Positions 1 to 6,992 are shown, counted from the stretch's first letter. The stretch: DNA of 9,836 nucleotides from an uncultured Oscillospiraceae bacterium (GCA_902495835.1 CABUYS010000044.1:1-9836); one strand, 5' to 3'. Made by a program: numbers and translations. The notes: a model not told the origin generated them from the letters alone.

Positions 1-226
1 AACATTTTAAAGATATATCGTTTTTTGAGAGCTCTGTATTTATCGATAACATAGATTACATTTGACGTAAACATTAAACTGTATATCACGCACCGAAATG
101 TTATCATCCCCACTCTTACGGAAAAACTTAAAAAACATTTCAAAGATATATCGTTTTTTGAGAGCTCTGTATTTACCGATAACGTAAACTACATTTGAAA
201 TAAACATTAAATCACATACCACACTC
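1..226. repeat. Two direct copies of a ~93-bp repeat, 133-bp period
   Basis: Bases 1-93 and 134-226 are near-identical over about the first 75 bases and then diverge. Both copies contain AAAGATATATCG, a T6 run, the palindrome AGAGCTCT (28-35 and 161-168), a CGATAAC block and ACATTTGA followed by TAAACATTAAA. The offset is 133 bases throughout. The segments after each copy also share an ATGTTAT word and an A-rich tail, so the true unit may be longer, and the first copy may continue left of the window. 133 is not a multiple of three, so the repeat is unlikely to encode a repeated peptide; the open minus-strand frame across it reads the two copies in different phases. Function unknown. Confidence 0.85.
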
Positions 227-254
227 TGCAATTTAGCGGCCACAATCCATGTTA

Positions 255-283
255 TTGAAAAATAATTTAAAAAATCGTATAAT
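255..283 (+). promoter_or_regulatory. Sigma-A promoter of the purB operon
   Basis: TTGAAA (255-260) and TATAAT (278-283) are separated by 17 bases, a near-consensus housekeeping promoter. Transcription would start near 290, giving a leader of about 47 bases before purB. The leader is too short for a purine riboswitch. Confidence 0.85.
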
Positions 284-294
284 GTATTAGTTTG

Positions 295-308
295 ACTGCT
301 TTGGCAGT
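295..308 (+). other. Small hairpin at the 5' end of the purB mRNA
   Basis: ACTGC (295-299) pairs with GCAGT (304-308) around a TTTG loop, within a few bases of the predicted transcript start. It may act as a 5' mRNA-stabilising stem. It has no U-tract, so it is not a terminator. Confidence 0.45.
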
Positions 309-336
309 ACATAAAATTTTATTACGGAGGATATTT

Positions 337-1767
337 TTGAAAAATTTTTATGAATCTCCTCTCGCCCGCCGTTATGCAAGCGACGAGATGAGTAATATAT
401 TTTCTCAAGACAATAAATTCAAGCTTTGGCGAAAACTTTGGATTGCACTTGCAGAATCCGAAAAAGAACTTGGACTTGATATCTCGGACGAACAAATTTC
501 AGAAATGAAGTCTAACTGCGAAAACATAAATTATGACGAAGCAGAAAAAAAAGAAAAAGAAATACGTCACGATGTTATGTCGCATGTTTATGCATTCGGA
601 GTTCAGTGCCCGAAAGCCGTTCCGATTATTCACTTGGGAGCAACGTCATGCTACGTCGGAGATAACGCCGACATAATAGTGATGAGTCAAGCCCTTAAAG
701 TTATTAAACGAAAAGTAATGACAACAATAAGCTTACTTTCGAAATTTGCAATCAAGTATAAAAAATTAGCAACCCTTGCGTTTACTCATTTTCAACCTGC
801 TCAACCGACAACCGTCGGAAAACGTGCAACGCTTTGGATTCAGGATTTGGTTATGGATATTGAAAATTTAGATTATGTAATATCTTCTCTTAAACTACTT
901 GGATGCAAAGGAACTACGGGAACTCAAGCGAGTTTTCTGGCTCTTTTCAACGGAAATCACGAAAAAGTAAAACAATTGGAAAACAAAATAGCAAAAAAAA
1001 TGGGATTTGAAAAATGTTTTGATGTTTCAGGTCAAACATACTCAAGAAAACTTGACAGCTTGGTACTGAATTCTTTAAGCGCGGTAGCTCAAAGTGCGGC
1101 AAAATTTTCAAATGATATAAGGCTGCTTCAACACTTAAAGGAAATAGAAGAACCTTTTGAAACCAATCAAATAGGCTCATCCGCAATGCCGTACAAAAGA
1201 AATCCCATGAGATGCGAAAGAATTGCCGCTCTTTCAAGATTTGTAATTACGCAATCATTGAACGCTCCTCTGACGGCTTCGTCTCAATGGTTCGAAAGAA
1301 CACTTGATGATTCTGCAAATCGCAGACTTTCAATTTCCGAAACATTTTTAGCATTGGACGGAATACTCAACATATATATTAATGTTGCGGGAGGTTTGGT
1401 TGTAAATGAAAAAATGATTGAAAAACATCTTGATAACGAACTTCAATTCATGGCAACCGAAACAATACTTATGGAAGCTGTAAAGTCAGGCGGGAACCGT
1501 CAGGAATTACACGAAAAAATAAGAAAATATTCAATGGCAGAATCTCTTTGCATAAAACAGCAAGGCAAAGAAAATCATCTTATTGAAAAAATATTAAACG
1601 ACCCGAATTTTAGTCTTTCCGATGAACAAATACAAAAAATTAAAAATCCTAAAAATTATATAGGCAGAGCTGTCGAGCAAACGGAAGAATATATAAAAAA
1701 TACAGTCGAGCCACTTCTTAAAAACATAGATGTAACTCAAGATTCGAGTCAAGCAATAAACGTTTAA
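337..1767 (+). CDS. purB: Adenylosuccinate lyase
   Basis: PurB cleaves SAICAR to AICAR plus fumarate in purine synthesis and adenylosuccinate to AMP plus fumarate in the AMP branch; it is a cytosolic homotetramer. The protein has 476 residues from the TTG at 337, placed six bases after GGAGG (326-330); the frame is open further upstream to 292 but has no ribosome site there. Visible fumarase/lyase-superfamily motifs are HLGATSCYVGDNAD (from about residue 99), THFQPAQ (about 150-156) with its conserved His, and the signature GSSAMPYKRNP (280-290) on the catalytic loop, followed by QWFERTLDDSANRR. The sequence closely resembles the eukaryote-like adenylosuccinate lyase clade (for example KGTTGTQASF and EEPFE shortly before the signature), which also occurs in Clostridia. 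It is the first gene of the operon; purA follows 32 bases after its stop. Confidence 0.97.
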   Translation: MKNFYESPLARRYASDEMSNIFSQDNKFKLWRKLWIALAESEKELGLDISDEQISEMKSNCENINYDEAEKKEKEIRHDVMSHVYAFGVQCPKAVPIIHLGATSCYVGDNADIIVMSQALKVIKRKVMTTISLLSKFAIKYKKLATLAFTHFQPAQPTTVGKRATLWIQDLVMDIENLDYVISSLKLLGCKGTTGTQASFLALFNGNHEKVKQLENKIAKKMGFEKCFDVSGQTYSRKLDSLVLNSLSAVAQSAAKFSNDIRLLQHLKEIEEPFETNQIGSSAMPYKRNPMRCERIAALSRFVITQSLNAPLTASSQWFERTLDDSANRRLSISETFLALDGILNIYINVAGGLVVNEKMIEKHLDNELQFMATETILMEAVKSGGNRQELHEKIRKYSMAESLCIKQQGKENHLIEKILNDPNFSLSDEQIQKIKNPKNYIGRAVEQTEEYIKNTVEPLLKNIDVTQDSSQAINV

Positions 1768-1799
1768 AATATTTAATATCAGTTACGGAGTGATAAATT

Positions 1800-3077
1800 T
1801 TGATAAAAGCAATAGTAGGAGCCAACTGGGGCGATGAAGGAAAAGGAAAAATAACCGATTGTCTGGCAACGGAATCGGATATAGTCGTAAGATTTCAGGG
1901 CGGAAGCAACGCAGGTCATACAATAATAAATGATTACGGAAAGTTTGCTTTGCACCAACTGCCTTCTGGAGTATTTTGCAAAAATATTACAAATATAATA
2001 GGAAACGGCGTAGCACTAAGCGTTGAAAACCTTGAAAAAGAACTTAAAATGCTCGAAGATTCGGGAATTCCAAAACCTAATCTTATGATTTCCGACAGAG
2101 CTCAAATAGTTATGCCCTATCACAAACTTTTCGATGTTTACGAAGAAGAAAGACTTTTTTCTAAAAAATTCGGTTCAACAAAATCAGGAATAGCACCGTT
2201 TTATTCGGATAAGTTTGCAAAAATAGGAATTCAAACAGGACAGCTTTTTGACGATAAATCAGCATTAATCGAAAGGATTGAAAATGCTCTTTCAATAAAA
2301 AATGTAATGCTCGAGCACCTCTACCACAAACCAAAGCTCAAAACAGAAGACATCCTCAAAGAATTAAGACACTACAAAGAAGTCTTAAAGCCGTTTGTTG
2401 CCGATACTTTCAAGTACATGTACGACGCTGTTCAAGAAGGAAAAAATATTTTACTTGAAGGTCAACTCGGAGCTTTAAAAGACACCGATTTCGGTATATA
2501 TCCAATGGTAACTTCTTCAAACACAATCGCAGGATACGGATGTGTCGGAGCCGGAATTCCTCCATATGAAATAAAAGAAATAATAACCGTAGTTAAAGCT
2601 TATTCGAGTGCCGTAGGAGCAGGAGAATTCGTAAGCGAAATATTCGGAGAAGAAGCCGACGAACTAAGGCGTCGCGGCGGAGATTGCGGAGAATACGGTG
2701 CAACGACAGGCAGACCCAGAAGAATGGGATGGCTCGATTTGGTGGCTTCACGTTACGGATGCAGAGTTCAGGGAGCGACAAGCATTGCGTTTACGGTTTT
2801 AGATGCGTTGGGATATCTTGATGAAATAAAAGTTTGCACAGGATATGAAATAAATGGTAAAATAACAGAAGACTTCCCTGCTCCGTACAAACTAAAAAAT
2901 GCAAAGCCCGTATACACTGTTTTGCCAGGATGGAAATGTGACATTTCAGGCATTACCGATTACTCAAGTTTACCAAAAGAATGCAAAGAATATATTGAGT
3001 TTGCGGAAAAATATATCGGTGTACCAATAAAAATAGTTTCAAACGGACCATCAAGAAATAATATTATATACAGATAA
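1800..3077 (+). CDS. purA: Adenylosuccinate synthetase
   Basis: PurA joins IMP and aspartate using GTP, giving adenylosuccinate, which PurB converts to AMP. The protein has 425 residues, normal for the family. The TTG start at 1800 follows GGAG (1787-1790) by nine bases and places GANWGDEGKGK at residues 7-17, as expected; Asp12 and His40 (in GSNAGH) match the family's catalytic pair. The C-terminal half keeps TSSNTIAGY and the ATTGRPRR nucleotide-binding loop (from about 301). Two segments differ from the classical enzyme: GANWGD instead of GAQWGD, and FGSTKSGIAPFYSDK where most members have a TTGRGIGPAYEDK-like IMP-binding loop. I recall similar variants in other Clostridia, so this is probably a lineage trait rather than loss of function. 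glmS follows after 19 bases. Confidence 0.96.
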   Translation: MIKAIVGANWGDEGKGKITDCLATESDIVVRFQGGSNAGHTIINDYGKFALHQLPSGVFCKNITNIIGNGVALSVENLEKELKMLEDSGIPKPNLMISDRAQIVMPYHKLFDVYEEERLFSKKFGSTKSGIAPFYSDKFAKIGIQTGQLFDDKSALIERIENALSIKNVMLEHLYHKPKLKTEDILKELRHYKEVLKPFVADTFKYMYDAVQEGKNILLEGQLGALKDTDFGIYPMVTSSNTIAGYGCVGAGIPPYEIKEIITVVKAYSSAVGAGEFVSEIFGEEADELRRRGGDCGEYGATTGRPRRMGWLDLVASRYGCRVQGATSIAFTVLDALGYLDEIKVCTGYEINGKITEDFPAPYKLKNAKPVYTVLPGWKCDISGITDYSSLPKECKEYIEFAEKYIGVPIKIVSNGPSRNNIIYR

Positions 3078-3096
3078 TTTTTAAGGAGTGTTTGTA

Positions 3097-4926
3097 ATGT
3101 GCGGCATAGTTGGATATGTAGGAAAAAATGATGCTATTCCTTTTTTACTCCGAGGACTTGAAAAACTCGAGTACAGAGGTTACGATTCTTCGGGAATCGC
3201 TGTTTACACAGATAACAAAATAAAAATCACAAAAAAGCAAGGTCGTTTAAAAGTTCTGGAAGATAAAATTGCTTCCGAACCGAAATATTCATCTCATTTG
3301 GGAATAGGTCATACTCGCTGGGCTACCCATGGTAATCCTTCGGATATAAATGCCCATCCTCAAGCAAGTTCTTCCGGAAAAATCGCTCTTGTTCATAACG
3401 GAATAATCGAAAATTATATGGATTTAAAAGATAATCTCTTGAAAAAAGGCGTTAAATTTGTATCAGACACTGATACCGAAGTAATTGCACAGCTTTTGGA
3501 AGATATTTATGACGGTGATATGTTCAGTACATTAAAAAAAGCGGTAAACATAATGCAAGGTTCATTTTCGCTCGGAATTATATGCAGCGACTGCCCCGAT
3601 ACAATTTTTGCTGCGAAAAAAGACAGTCCTTTAATAGTCGGAATAGGCGAAGGCGAAAATTATATAGCTTCGGATATTCCCGCAGTACTTTCAAAAACAA
3701 GAAAAATTTGCAGACTTAAAGAAAAGCAAATTGCAGTTGTAAAAGAAAATCAAGTGGATATATTTAATTTCGACGGCACTCCTGCGGAAAAAGTTATCAC
3801 AGAAGTAAACTGGAGCGTAGGTGCCGCAGAAAAGAATAACTACGAGCATTTTATGATGAAAGAAATAATGGAGCAGCCTGAAGTAATAAAAGCTACCATA
3901 TCTCCAAGACTCAAAGGCTTTAAAATTCAACTTGATAATATAGATTTATCAGAAGAATATTTATCGAAGCTAAATAAAATCTTTATAGTAGCATGCGGTT
4001 CGGCATATCACGTGGGGTGCATTGCAAAATATTTTATGGAAAAAATGCTCCGAAAACCCGTTGAGATAGATGTAGCATCAGAATTTCGTTACCGCTCCCC
4101 TATCGTTGACGAAAATACGCTTACAATAGTAATTAGTCAGTCGGGCGAAACCGCAGACACTCTCGCAGCACTGAGAGAAGCAAAATCTAAATCTTCCAGA
4201 ACTCTTTCGATAGTAAACGTGGTAGGAAGCTCTATAGCAAACGAATCCGATGACGTACTTTACACTTGGGCAGGGCCTGAAATTGCGGTCGCCACAACAA
4301 AAGCTTACAGCACTCAACTTTCTTTAATGTACTTGATTTCACTTTACATGGCAAAAAAATTAAATACCATTTCCGAAGAAGAATATAAGGATACTTTGGA
4401 AAATATCGAAAAATTACCTGAGCAAATTTCGGCTATTTTGGAAGAGAAAGATTTAATCGAAAATATCTCAAAAAAATATTACAAAACTGAAAAAATATTT
4501 TTCATAGGAAGAAACTTGGACTATGCTGTTTGTATGGAAGGGTCTCTCAAATTAAAAGAAATTTCTTACATTCATTCCGAAGCATACGCAGCAGGAGAAC
4601 TTAAACACGGTACAATTTCTCTTATTGATGACAACACACTTGTAATAGCTGTTGCAGCTCAAGATAAACTTTTTGACAAAACCGTAAGCAACATACGCGA
4701 AGTAAAATCAAGAGGTGCAAAAATACTTGCCGTTACCACAAAAGACAAATCCGAAAAAATATCTCAAGTTGCGGATGACGTTATCTATATCCCGAATTCA
4801 TGCAGCACAACTTTGCCGTCTCTTTCAATTATTCCTTTACAGCTTCTCTCCTATCACATGGCAAAACTAAGAGGCTGCAGCATAGATAAACCCAGAAATT
4901 TGGCAAAATCGGTAACAGTAGAATAG
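3097..4926 (+). CDS. glmS: Glutamine-fructose-6-phosphate aminotransferase (isomerising)
   Basis: GlmS makes glucosamine-6-phosphate from fructose-6-phosphate and glutamine, the first committed step to UDP-GlcNAc and peptidoglycan. From the ATG at 3097 the protein has 609 residues, the same as E. coli GlmS. AAGGAG (3083-3088) lies eight bases upstream. A GTG nine bases earlier overlaps the ribosome site and would bury the catalytic cysteine, so it is rejected. Cys2 (MCGIVGYVG) is the Ntn nucleophile of the class II glutaminase domain, followed by EYRGYDSSG, RWATHG (74-79) and NAHP (85-88). Two SIS sugar-isomerase domains follow, with CGSAYHVG (300-307), SQSGETADT (from about 347), LKLKEISYIHSEA and AGELKHG. 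The C-terminus KSVTVE is typical. The 19-base gap from purA leaves no room for the glmS ribozyme common in Firmicutes, so expression here is tied to the purine operon. Confidence 0.98.
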   Translation: MCGIVGYVGKNDAIPFLLRGLEKLEYRGYDSSGIAVYTDNKIKITKKQGRLKVLEDKIASEPKYSSHLGIGHTRWATHGNPSDINAHPQASSSGKIALVHNGIIENYMDLKDNLLKKGVKFVSDTDTEVIAQLLEDIYDGDMFSTLKKAVNIMQGSFSLGIICSDCPDTIFAAKKDSPLIVGIGEGENYIASDIPAVLSKTRKICRLKEKQIAVVKENQVDIFNFDGTPAEKVITEVNWSVGAAEKNNYEHFMMKEIMEQPEVIKATISPRLKGFKIQLDNIDLSEEYLSKLNKIFIVACGSAYHVGCIAKYFMEKMLRKPVEIDVASEFRYRSPIVDENTLTIVISQSGETADTLAALREAKSKSSRTLSIVNVVGSSIANESDDVLYTWAGPEIAVATTKAYSTQLSLMYLISLYMAKKLNTISEEEYKDTLENIEKLPEQISAILEEKDLIENISKKYYKTEKIFFIGRNLDYAVCMEGSLKLKEISYIHSEAYAAGELKHGTISLIDDNTLVIAVAAQDKLFDKTVSNIREVKSRGAKILAVTTKDKSEKISQVADDVIYIPNSCSTTLPSLSIIPLQLLSYHMAKLRGCSIDKPRNLAKSVTVE

Positions 4927-4939
4927 TCATATTTACTAA

Positions 4940-4979
4940 TACGTTTTCTTTGTAGTAAAATTACTATGAGGAAAACGTA
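4940..4979 (+). promoter_or_regulatory. Long hairpin in the glmS-guaA gap
   Basis: ACGTTTTC (4941-4948) pairs with GAAAACGT (4971-4978). The stem continues inward through TTTG/TGAG by A-U and G-U pairs, then TAGTAA (4953-4958) with TTACTA (4961-4966). One more T-A pair closes the base at 4940/4979, so about 19 pairs surround a two-to-four-base loop. The bases that follow are AATTTATAAATTTAT, not a U-tract, so this is not a normal intrinsic terminator. A role in mRNA processing, stability or attenuation ahead of guaA is inferred from position only. Confidence 0.7.
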
Positions 4980-4999
4980 ATTTATAAATTTATAAGGAT

Positions 5000-6550
5000 G
5001 TGTTTAAAATAGACTTATCAAAAGAAAAAATATTAATATTGGATTTCGGCGGCCAGTACAGTCAACTCATAGCCAGAAGAGTGCGTGAACTTAATGTTTT
5101 TTGCGAAGTAAAAAACTACAGAATAAGCCCACAGGAAATTAAAGACTCAAACTACAAAGGAATTATTTTTTCAGGAGGTCCAAACAGCGTATATTTGGAA
5201 AATGCTCCGAAATGCCATGCGGAAATTTTTAATTTGGGAATCCCGATACTGGGAATTTGCTATGGAGCTCAGCTCATGGCCTACATGCTTGGAGGACAAG
5301 TCTGCAAAACTTTAACGAGCGAATACGGAAATACCACTGTAAATTTTTCGGGAAAATCCGCACTTACAAAAAATATTTCTCCTAAAAGTATATGTTGGAT
5401 GAGCCACTCCGACTATATTGCAGAGGCTCCGAACGGGTTTTTCGTAACCGCAGACAGTCAAGATTGCCCTGTTGCGTGTATGGAAAATCCCGAGAAAAAC
5501 CTCTTTGGCGTACAATTCCACCCAGAAGTAAACCACACTGCAGAAGGAAAAATACTGCTGAAAACTTTTCTTTACGATATTTGCATGTGCAGCGGTTCTT
5601 GGAAAATGGAGTCATTTATAGAAGAAAAAATAAAATCGCTAAAAGAAAAAATAGGAAATAAAAAAGTCATCTGTGCACTGTCGGGAGGAGTGGATTCTTC
5701 CGTCGCCGCTACGCTTCTGCACAAAGCCATAGGAAATCAGCTTACGTGCATATTTGTGGATCACGGATTTTTAAGAAAAAACGAAGGCGACCAAGTAGAA
5801 AAAACTTTTAAAGATAAATTTAAAATGAACCTCATAAGAGTTAACGCACAAAAAAGGTTTTTGAAAAAACTTGACGGAGTTTCTGACCCAGAATCAAAAA
5901 GAAAACTCATAGGTGAAGAATTTATTCGAGTTTTTGAAGAAGAAGCAATAAAACTCGGATATACCGACTTTTTGTGTCAAGGAACTATCTACCCTGATGT
6001 AATCGAAAGCGGAACCGAAAACGCTGAAGTAATAAAAAGTCATCACAATGTAGGCGGACTTCCCACGAATATAAGTTTTTCGGGAATAATCGAACCTATA
6101 AGAGATCTTTTTAAAGACGAAGTAAGAAAAGTAGGATACGAACTCGGAATCCCCAAAGAACTTGTAAACAGGCAGCCTTTCCCCGGCCCCGGGCTCGCAA
6201 TCAGAATAATAGGTCAAATTACAGAGGAAAAACTTCAGATACTCAAAGAAGCCGACTCAATACTTCGCCAAGAAATAGAATCCTACGATAAATGCACCAC
6301 TCCCGACCAGTACTTTGCAGTACTTACGAACACAAGAAGCGTAGGTGTTATGGGAGACGGCAGAAGTTACGATTACACTCTTGCCCTTAGAGCCGTAAAC
6401 ACCTCTGATTTTATGACGGCAACTTTCTCACGCCTTCCCTACGGTTTATTGGAAAAAATTTCAACCGAAATAGTAAATAAAGTTCAAGGAATAAACCGAA
6501 TTGTTTATGATATAACATCAAAACCACCCGCAACTATTGAGTGGGAGTAA
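5000..6550 (+). CDS. guaA: GMP synthase (glutamine-hydrolysing)
   Basis: GuaA adenylates XMP and replaces the AMP with ammonia from glutamine, giving GMP. Counting from the GTG at 5000 (516 residues), the N-terminal class I glutaminase has LDFGGQYSQLIARRVREL, the nucleophile Cys87 in GICYGAQ, and His174/Glu176 in GVQFHPEVNHT. The ATP-pyrophosphatase domain follows with the P-loop SGGVDSS (228-234), and the dimerisation domain ends in SKPPATIEWE. Length and motifs are complete. The start is uncertain: AAGGA (4994-4998) is only one base from this GTG, but ten bases from an in-frame ATA at 5009, which would give a protein beginning at residue 4. It is the last gene of the operon and is followed by the terminator at 6616-6658. 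guaB, the preceding pathway step, is not in this window. Confidence 0.97.
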   Translation: MFKIDLSKEKILILDFGGQYSQLIARRVRELNVFCEVKNYRISPQEIKDSNYKGIIFSGGPNSVYLENAPKCHAEIFNLGIPILGICYGAQLMAYMLGGQVCKTLTSEYGNTTVNFSGKSALTKNISPKSICWMSHSDYIAEAPNGFFVTADSQDCPVACMENPEKNLFGVQFHPEVNHTAEGKILLKTFLYDICMCSGSWKMESFIEEKIKSLKEKIGNKKVICALSGGVDSSVAATLLHKAIGNQLTCIFVDHGFLRKNEGDQVEKTFKDKFKMNLIRVNAQKRFLKKLDGVSDPESKRKLIGEEFIRVFEEEAIKLGYTDFLCQGTIYPDVIESGTENAEVIKSHHNVGGLPTNISFSGIIEPIRDLFKDEVRKVGYELGIPKELVNRQPFPGPGLAIRIIGQITEEKLQILKEADSILRQEIESYDKCTTPDQYFAVLTNTRSVGVMGDGRSYDYTLALRAVNTSDFMTATFSRLPYGLLEKISTEIVNKVQGINRIVYDITSKPPATIEWE

Positions 6551-6601
6551 TAACAGTTGTAAATTAGCAAACTCCATTATCGTCAAATTAGTAAAAACGA
6601 T

Positions 6602-6616
6602 TATCCTGTGAGGATA
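6602..6616 (+). other. Short hairpin just before the guaA terminator
   Basis: TATCCT (6602-6607) pairs perfectly with AGGATA (6611-6616) around a GTG loop, immediately 5' of the terminator stem. It may stack on the terminator or simply belong to the repeat element. Confidence 0.45.
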
Positions 6617-6658
6617 GAGCTCTAAACATATTTTTGGGTATGTTTGGGGCTCTTTTTT
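6616..6658 (+). terminator. Intrinsic terminator of the purB-purA-glmS-guaA operon
   Basis: The left arm 6616-6630 (AGAGCTCTAAACATA) pairs over all 15 positions with 6639-6653 (TATGTTTGGGGCTCT), allowing two G-U pairs, around a TTTTTGGG loop. Six T residues (6653-6658) follow directly. This is a strong rho-independent terminator 66 bases after the guaA stop. Confidence 0.93.
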
Positions 6659-6675
6659 GTTGCAGAAAGAGGGTA

Positions 6676-6693
6676 TCCCTTCATATGAAGGGA
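6676..6693. repeat. 18-bp perfect palindrome
   Basis: TCCCTTCATATGAAGGGA is exactly its own reverse complement. It lies 18 bases after the operon terminator. It could be a protein-binding dyad or part of the repeat-rich element; no adjacent gene suggests which. Confidence 0.8.
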
Positions 6694-6769
6694 GTTGCTT
6701 GTTGGCATGTATATGGTGTGTAAATGGATCAAAAGTGTATTTTGGGAACTAAATATAGTATTCTATGTC

Positions 6770-6791
6770 GCAACATTGCCGCTTATGTTGC
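6770..6791 (+). other. 7-bp-stem hairpin
   Basis: GCAACAT (6770-6776) pairs perfectly with ATGTTGC (6785-6791) around an eight-base loop. Its last base is the first base of the long hairpin that follows, so the two may form alternative structures. Confidence 0.6.
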
Positions 6792-6890
6792 TGTTGTGAA
6801 TTAGCCCATTATCTTGGCTATTATAGATTGGATTGCAACCAAATCAATTGTGCCAAAAACAGGATAATGGAGTGTGCTAATTAACAACAG
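6791..6890. ncRNA. ~100-nt long imperfect hairpin, possible structured RNA or element core
   Basis: The outer arms CTGTTGT (6791-6797) and ACAACAG (6884-6890) pair, followed inward by AATTAGC (6799-6805) with GCTAATT (6876-6882), CCATTATC with GATAATGG, TTGGC (6814-6818) with GCCAA (6852-6856), and a bulged apical stem ATTG-G-ATT with AATCAAT. Five separate helices in nested order are unlikely by chance. The structure could be a small noncoding RNA or the folded core of a MITE. I saw no convincing promoter upstream, so transcription is unproven. Confidence 0.5.
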
Positions 6891-6907
6891 TTGTTATTTT
6901 ATAACAA
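6891..6907 (+). other. Hairpin following the long stem
   Basis: TTGTTAT (6891-6897) pairs perfectly with ATAACAA (6901-6907) around a TTT loop, directly after the 100-nt hairpin. Confidence 0.55.
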
Positions 6908-6950
6908 ACACTGTTCACTAAATCAGTAATAAACATTATCCACAAATTAG

Positions 6951-6992
6951 GATACAAAACAGGTAACACAAAACCTGTCTTGTGTCTTTTTT
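6951..6992 (+). terminator. Second intrinsic terminator, no gene assigned
   Basis: GATACAAAACAGGT (6951-6964) pairs with ACCTGTCTTGTGTC (6973-6986) with one mismatch and one G-U pair, around an eight-base loop, and six T residues follow (6987-6992). It is as good as the operon terminator but lies about 330 bases beyond it with no coding sequence between. It may end a small RNA covering the hairpins upstream, act as a backup for guaA readthrough, or belong to a decayed element. Confidence 0.85.

Larger units (their letters stand above)
6552..6895. repeat. Degenerate inverted repeats flanking a ~340-bp MITE-like segment
   Basis: A block just after the guaA stop (6552-6582) reads AACAGTTGTAAATTAGC, then ACTCCATTATC. 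The complement of 6862-6895 contains the same words in order: GTTGTTAATTAGC, then ACTCCATTATCC, with a few substitutions and a small indel. A third, shorter copy on the + strand is at 6791-6813 (GTTGTGAATTAGCCCATTATC). The guaA terminator lies inside the segment. The arrangement fits a small nonautonomous transposon or its decayed remains, but no transposase and no clear target duplication are visible. Part of the block (CATTATCGTCAAATTAG, 6575-6591) recurs directly at 6934-6950 with 15 of 17 bases identical. Confidence 0.55.

Noticed and set aside
1..226. CRISPR array
   Set aside because: Only two long (about 93-bp) repeats with a 40-bp spacer are present and no cas gene; unit size and number do not fit.
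40..312. 90-codon minus-strand open frame upstream of purB
   Set aside because: It overlaps the tandem repeat and the purB promoter, has no ribosome site, resembles no protein I know, and reads the two repeat copies in different phases.
284..336. Purine or PRPP riboswitch in the purB leader
   Set aside because: The leader from the predicted start is about 47 bases and has only one 5-bp stem; no aptamer or terminator/antiterminator pair fits.
3070..3097. glmS ribozyme upstream of glmS
   Set aside because: Only 19 bases lie between the purA stop and the glmS start, too few for the ribozyme, and no ribozyme core is visible.
6725..6802. Small + strand ORF of about 26 codons starting at an ATG in AAATGGATC
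   Set aside because: No Shine-Dalgarno sequence, no recognisable product, and it runs into the long hairpin; chance open frame.
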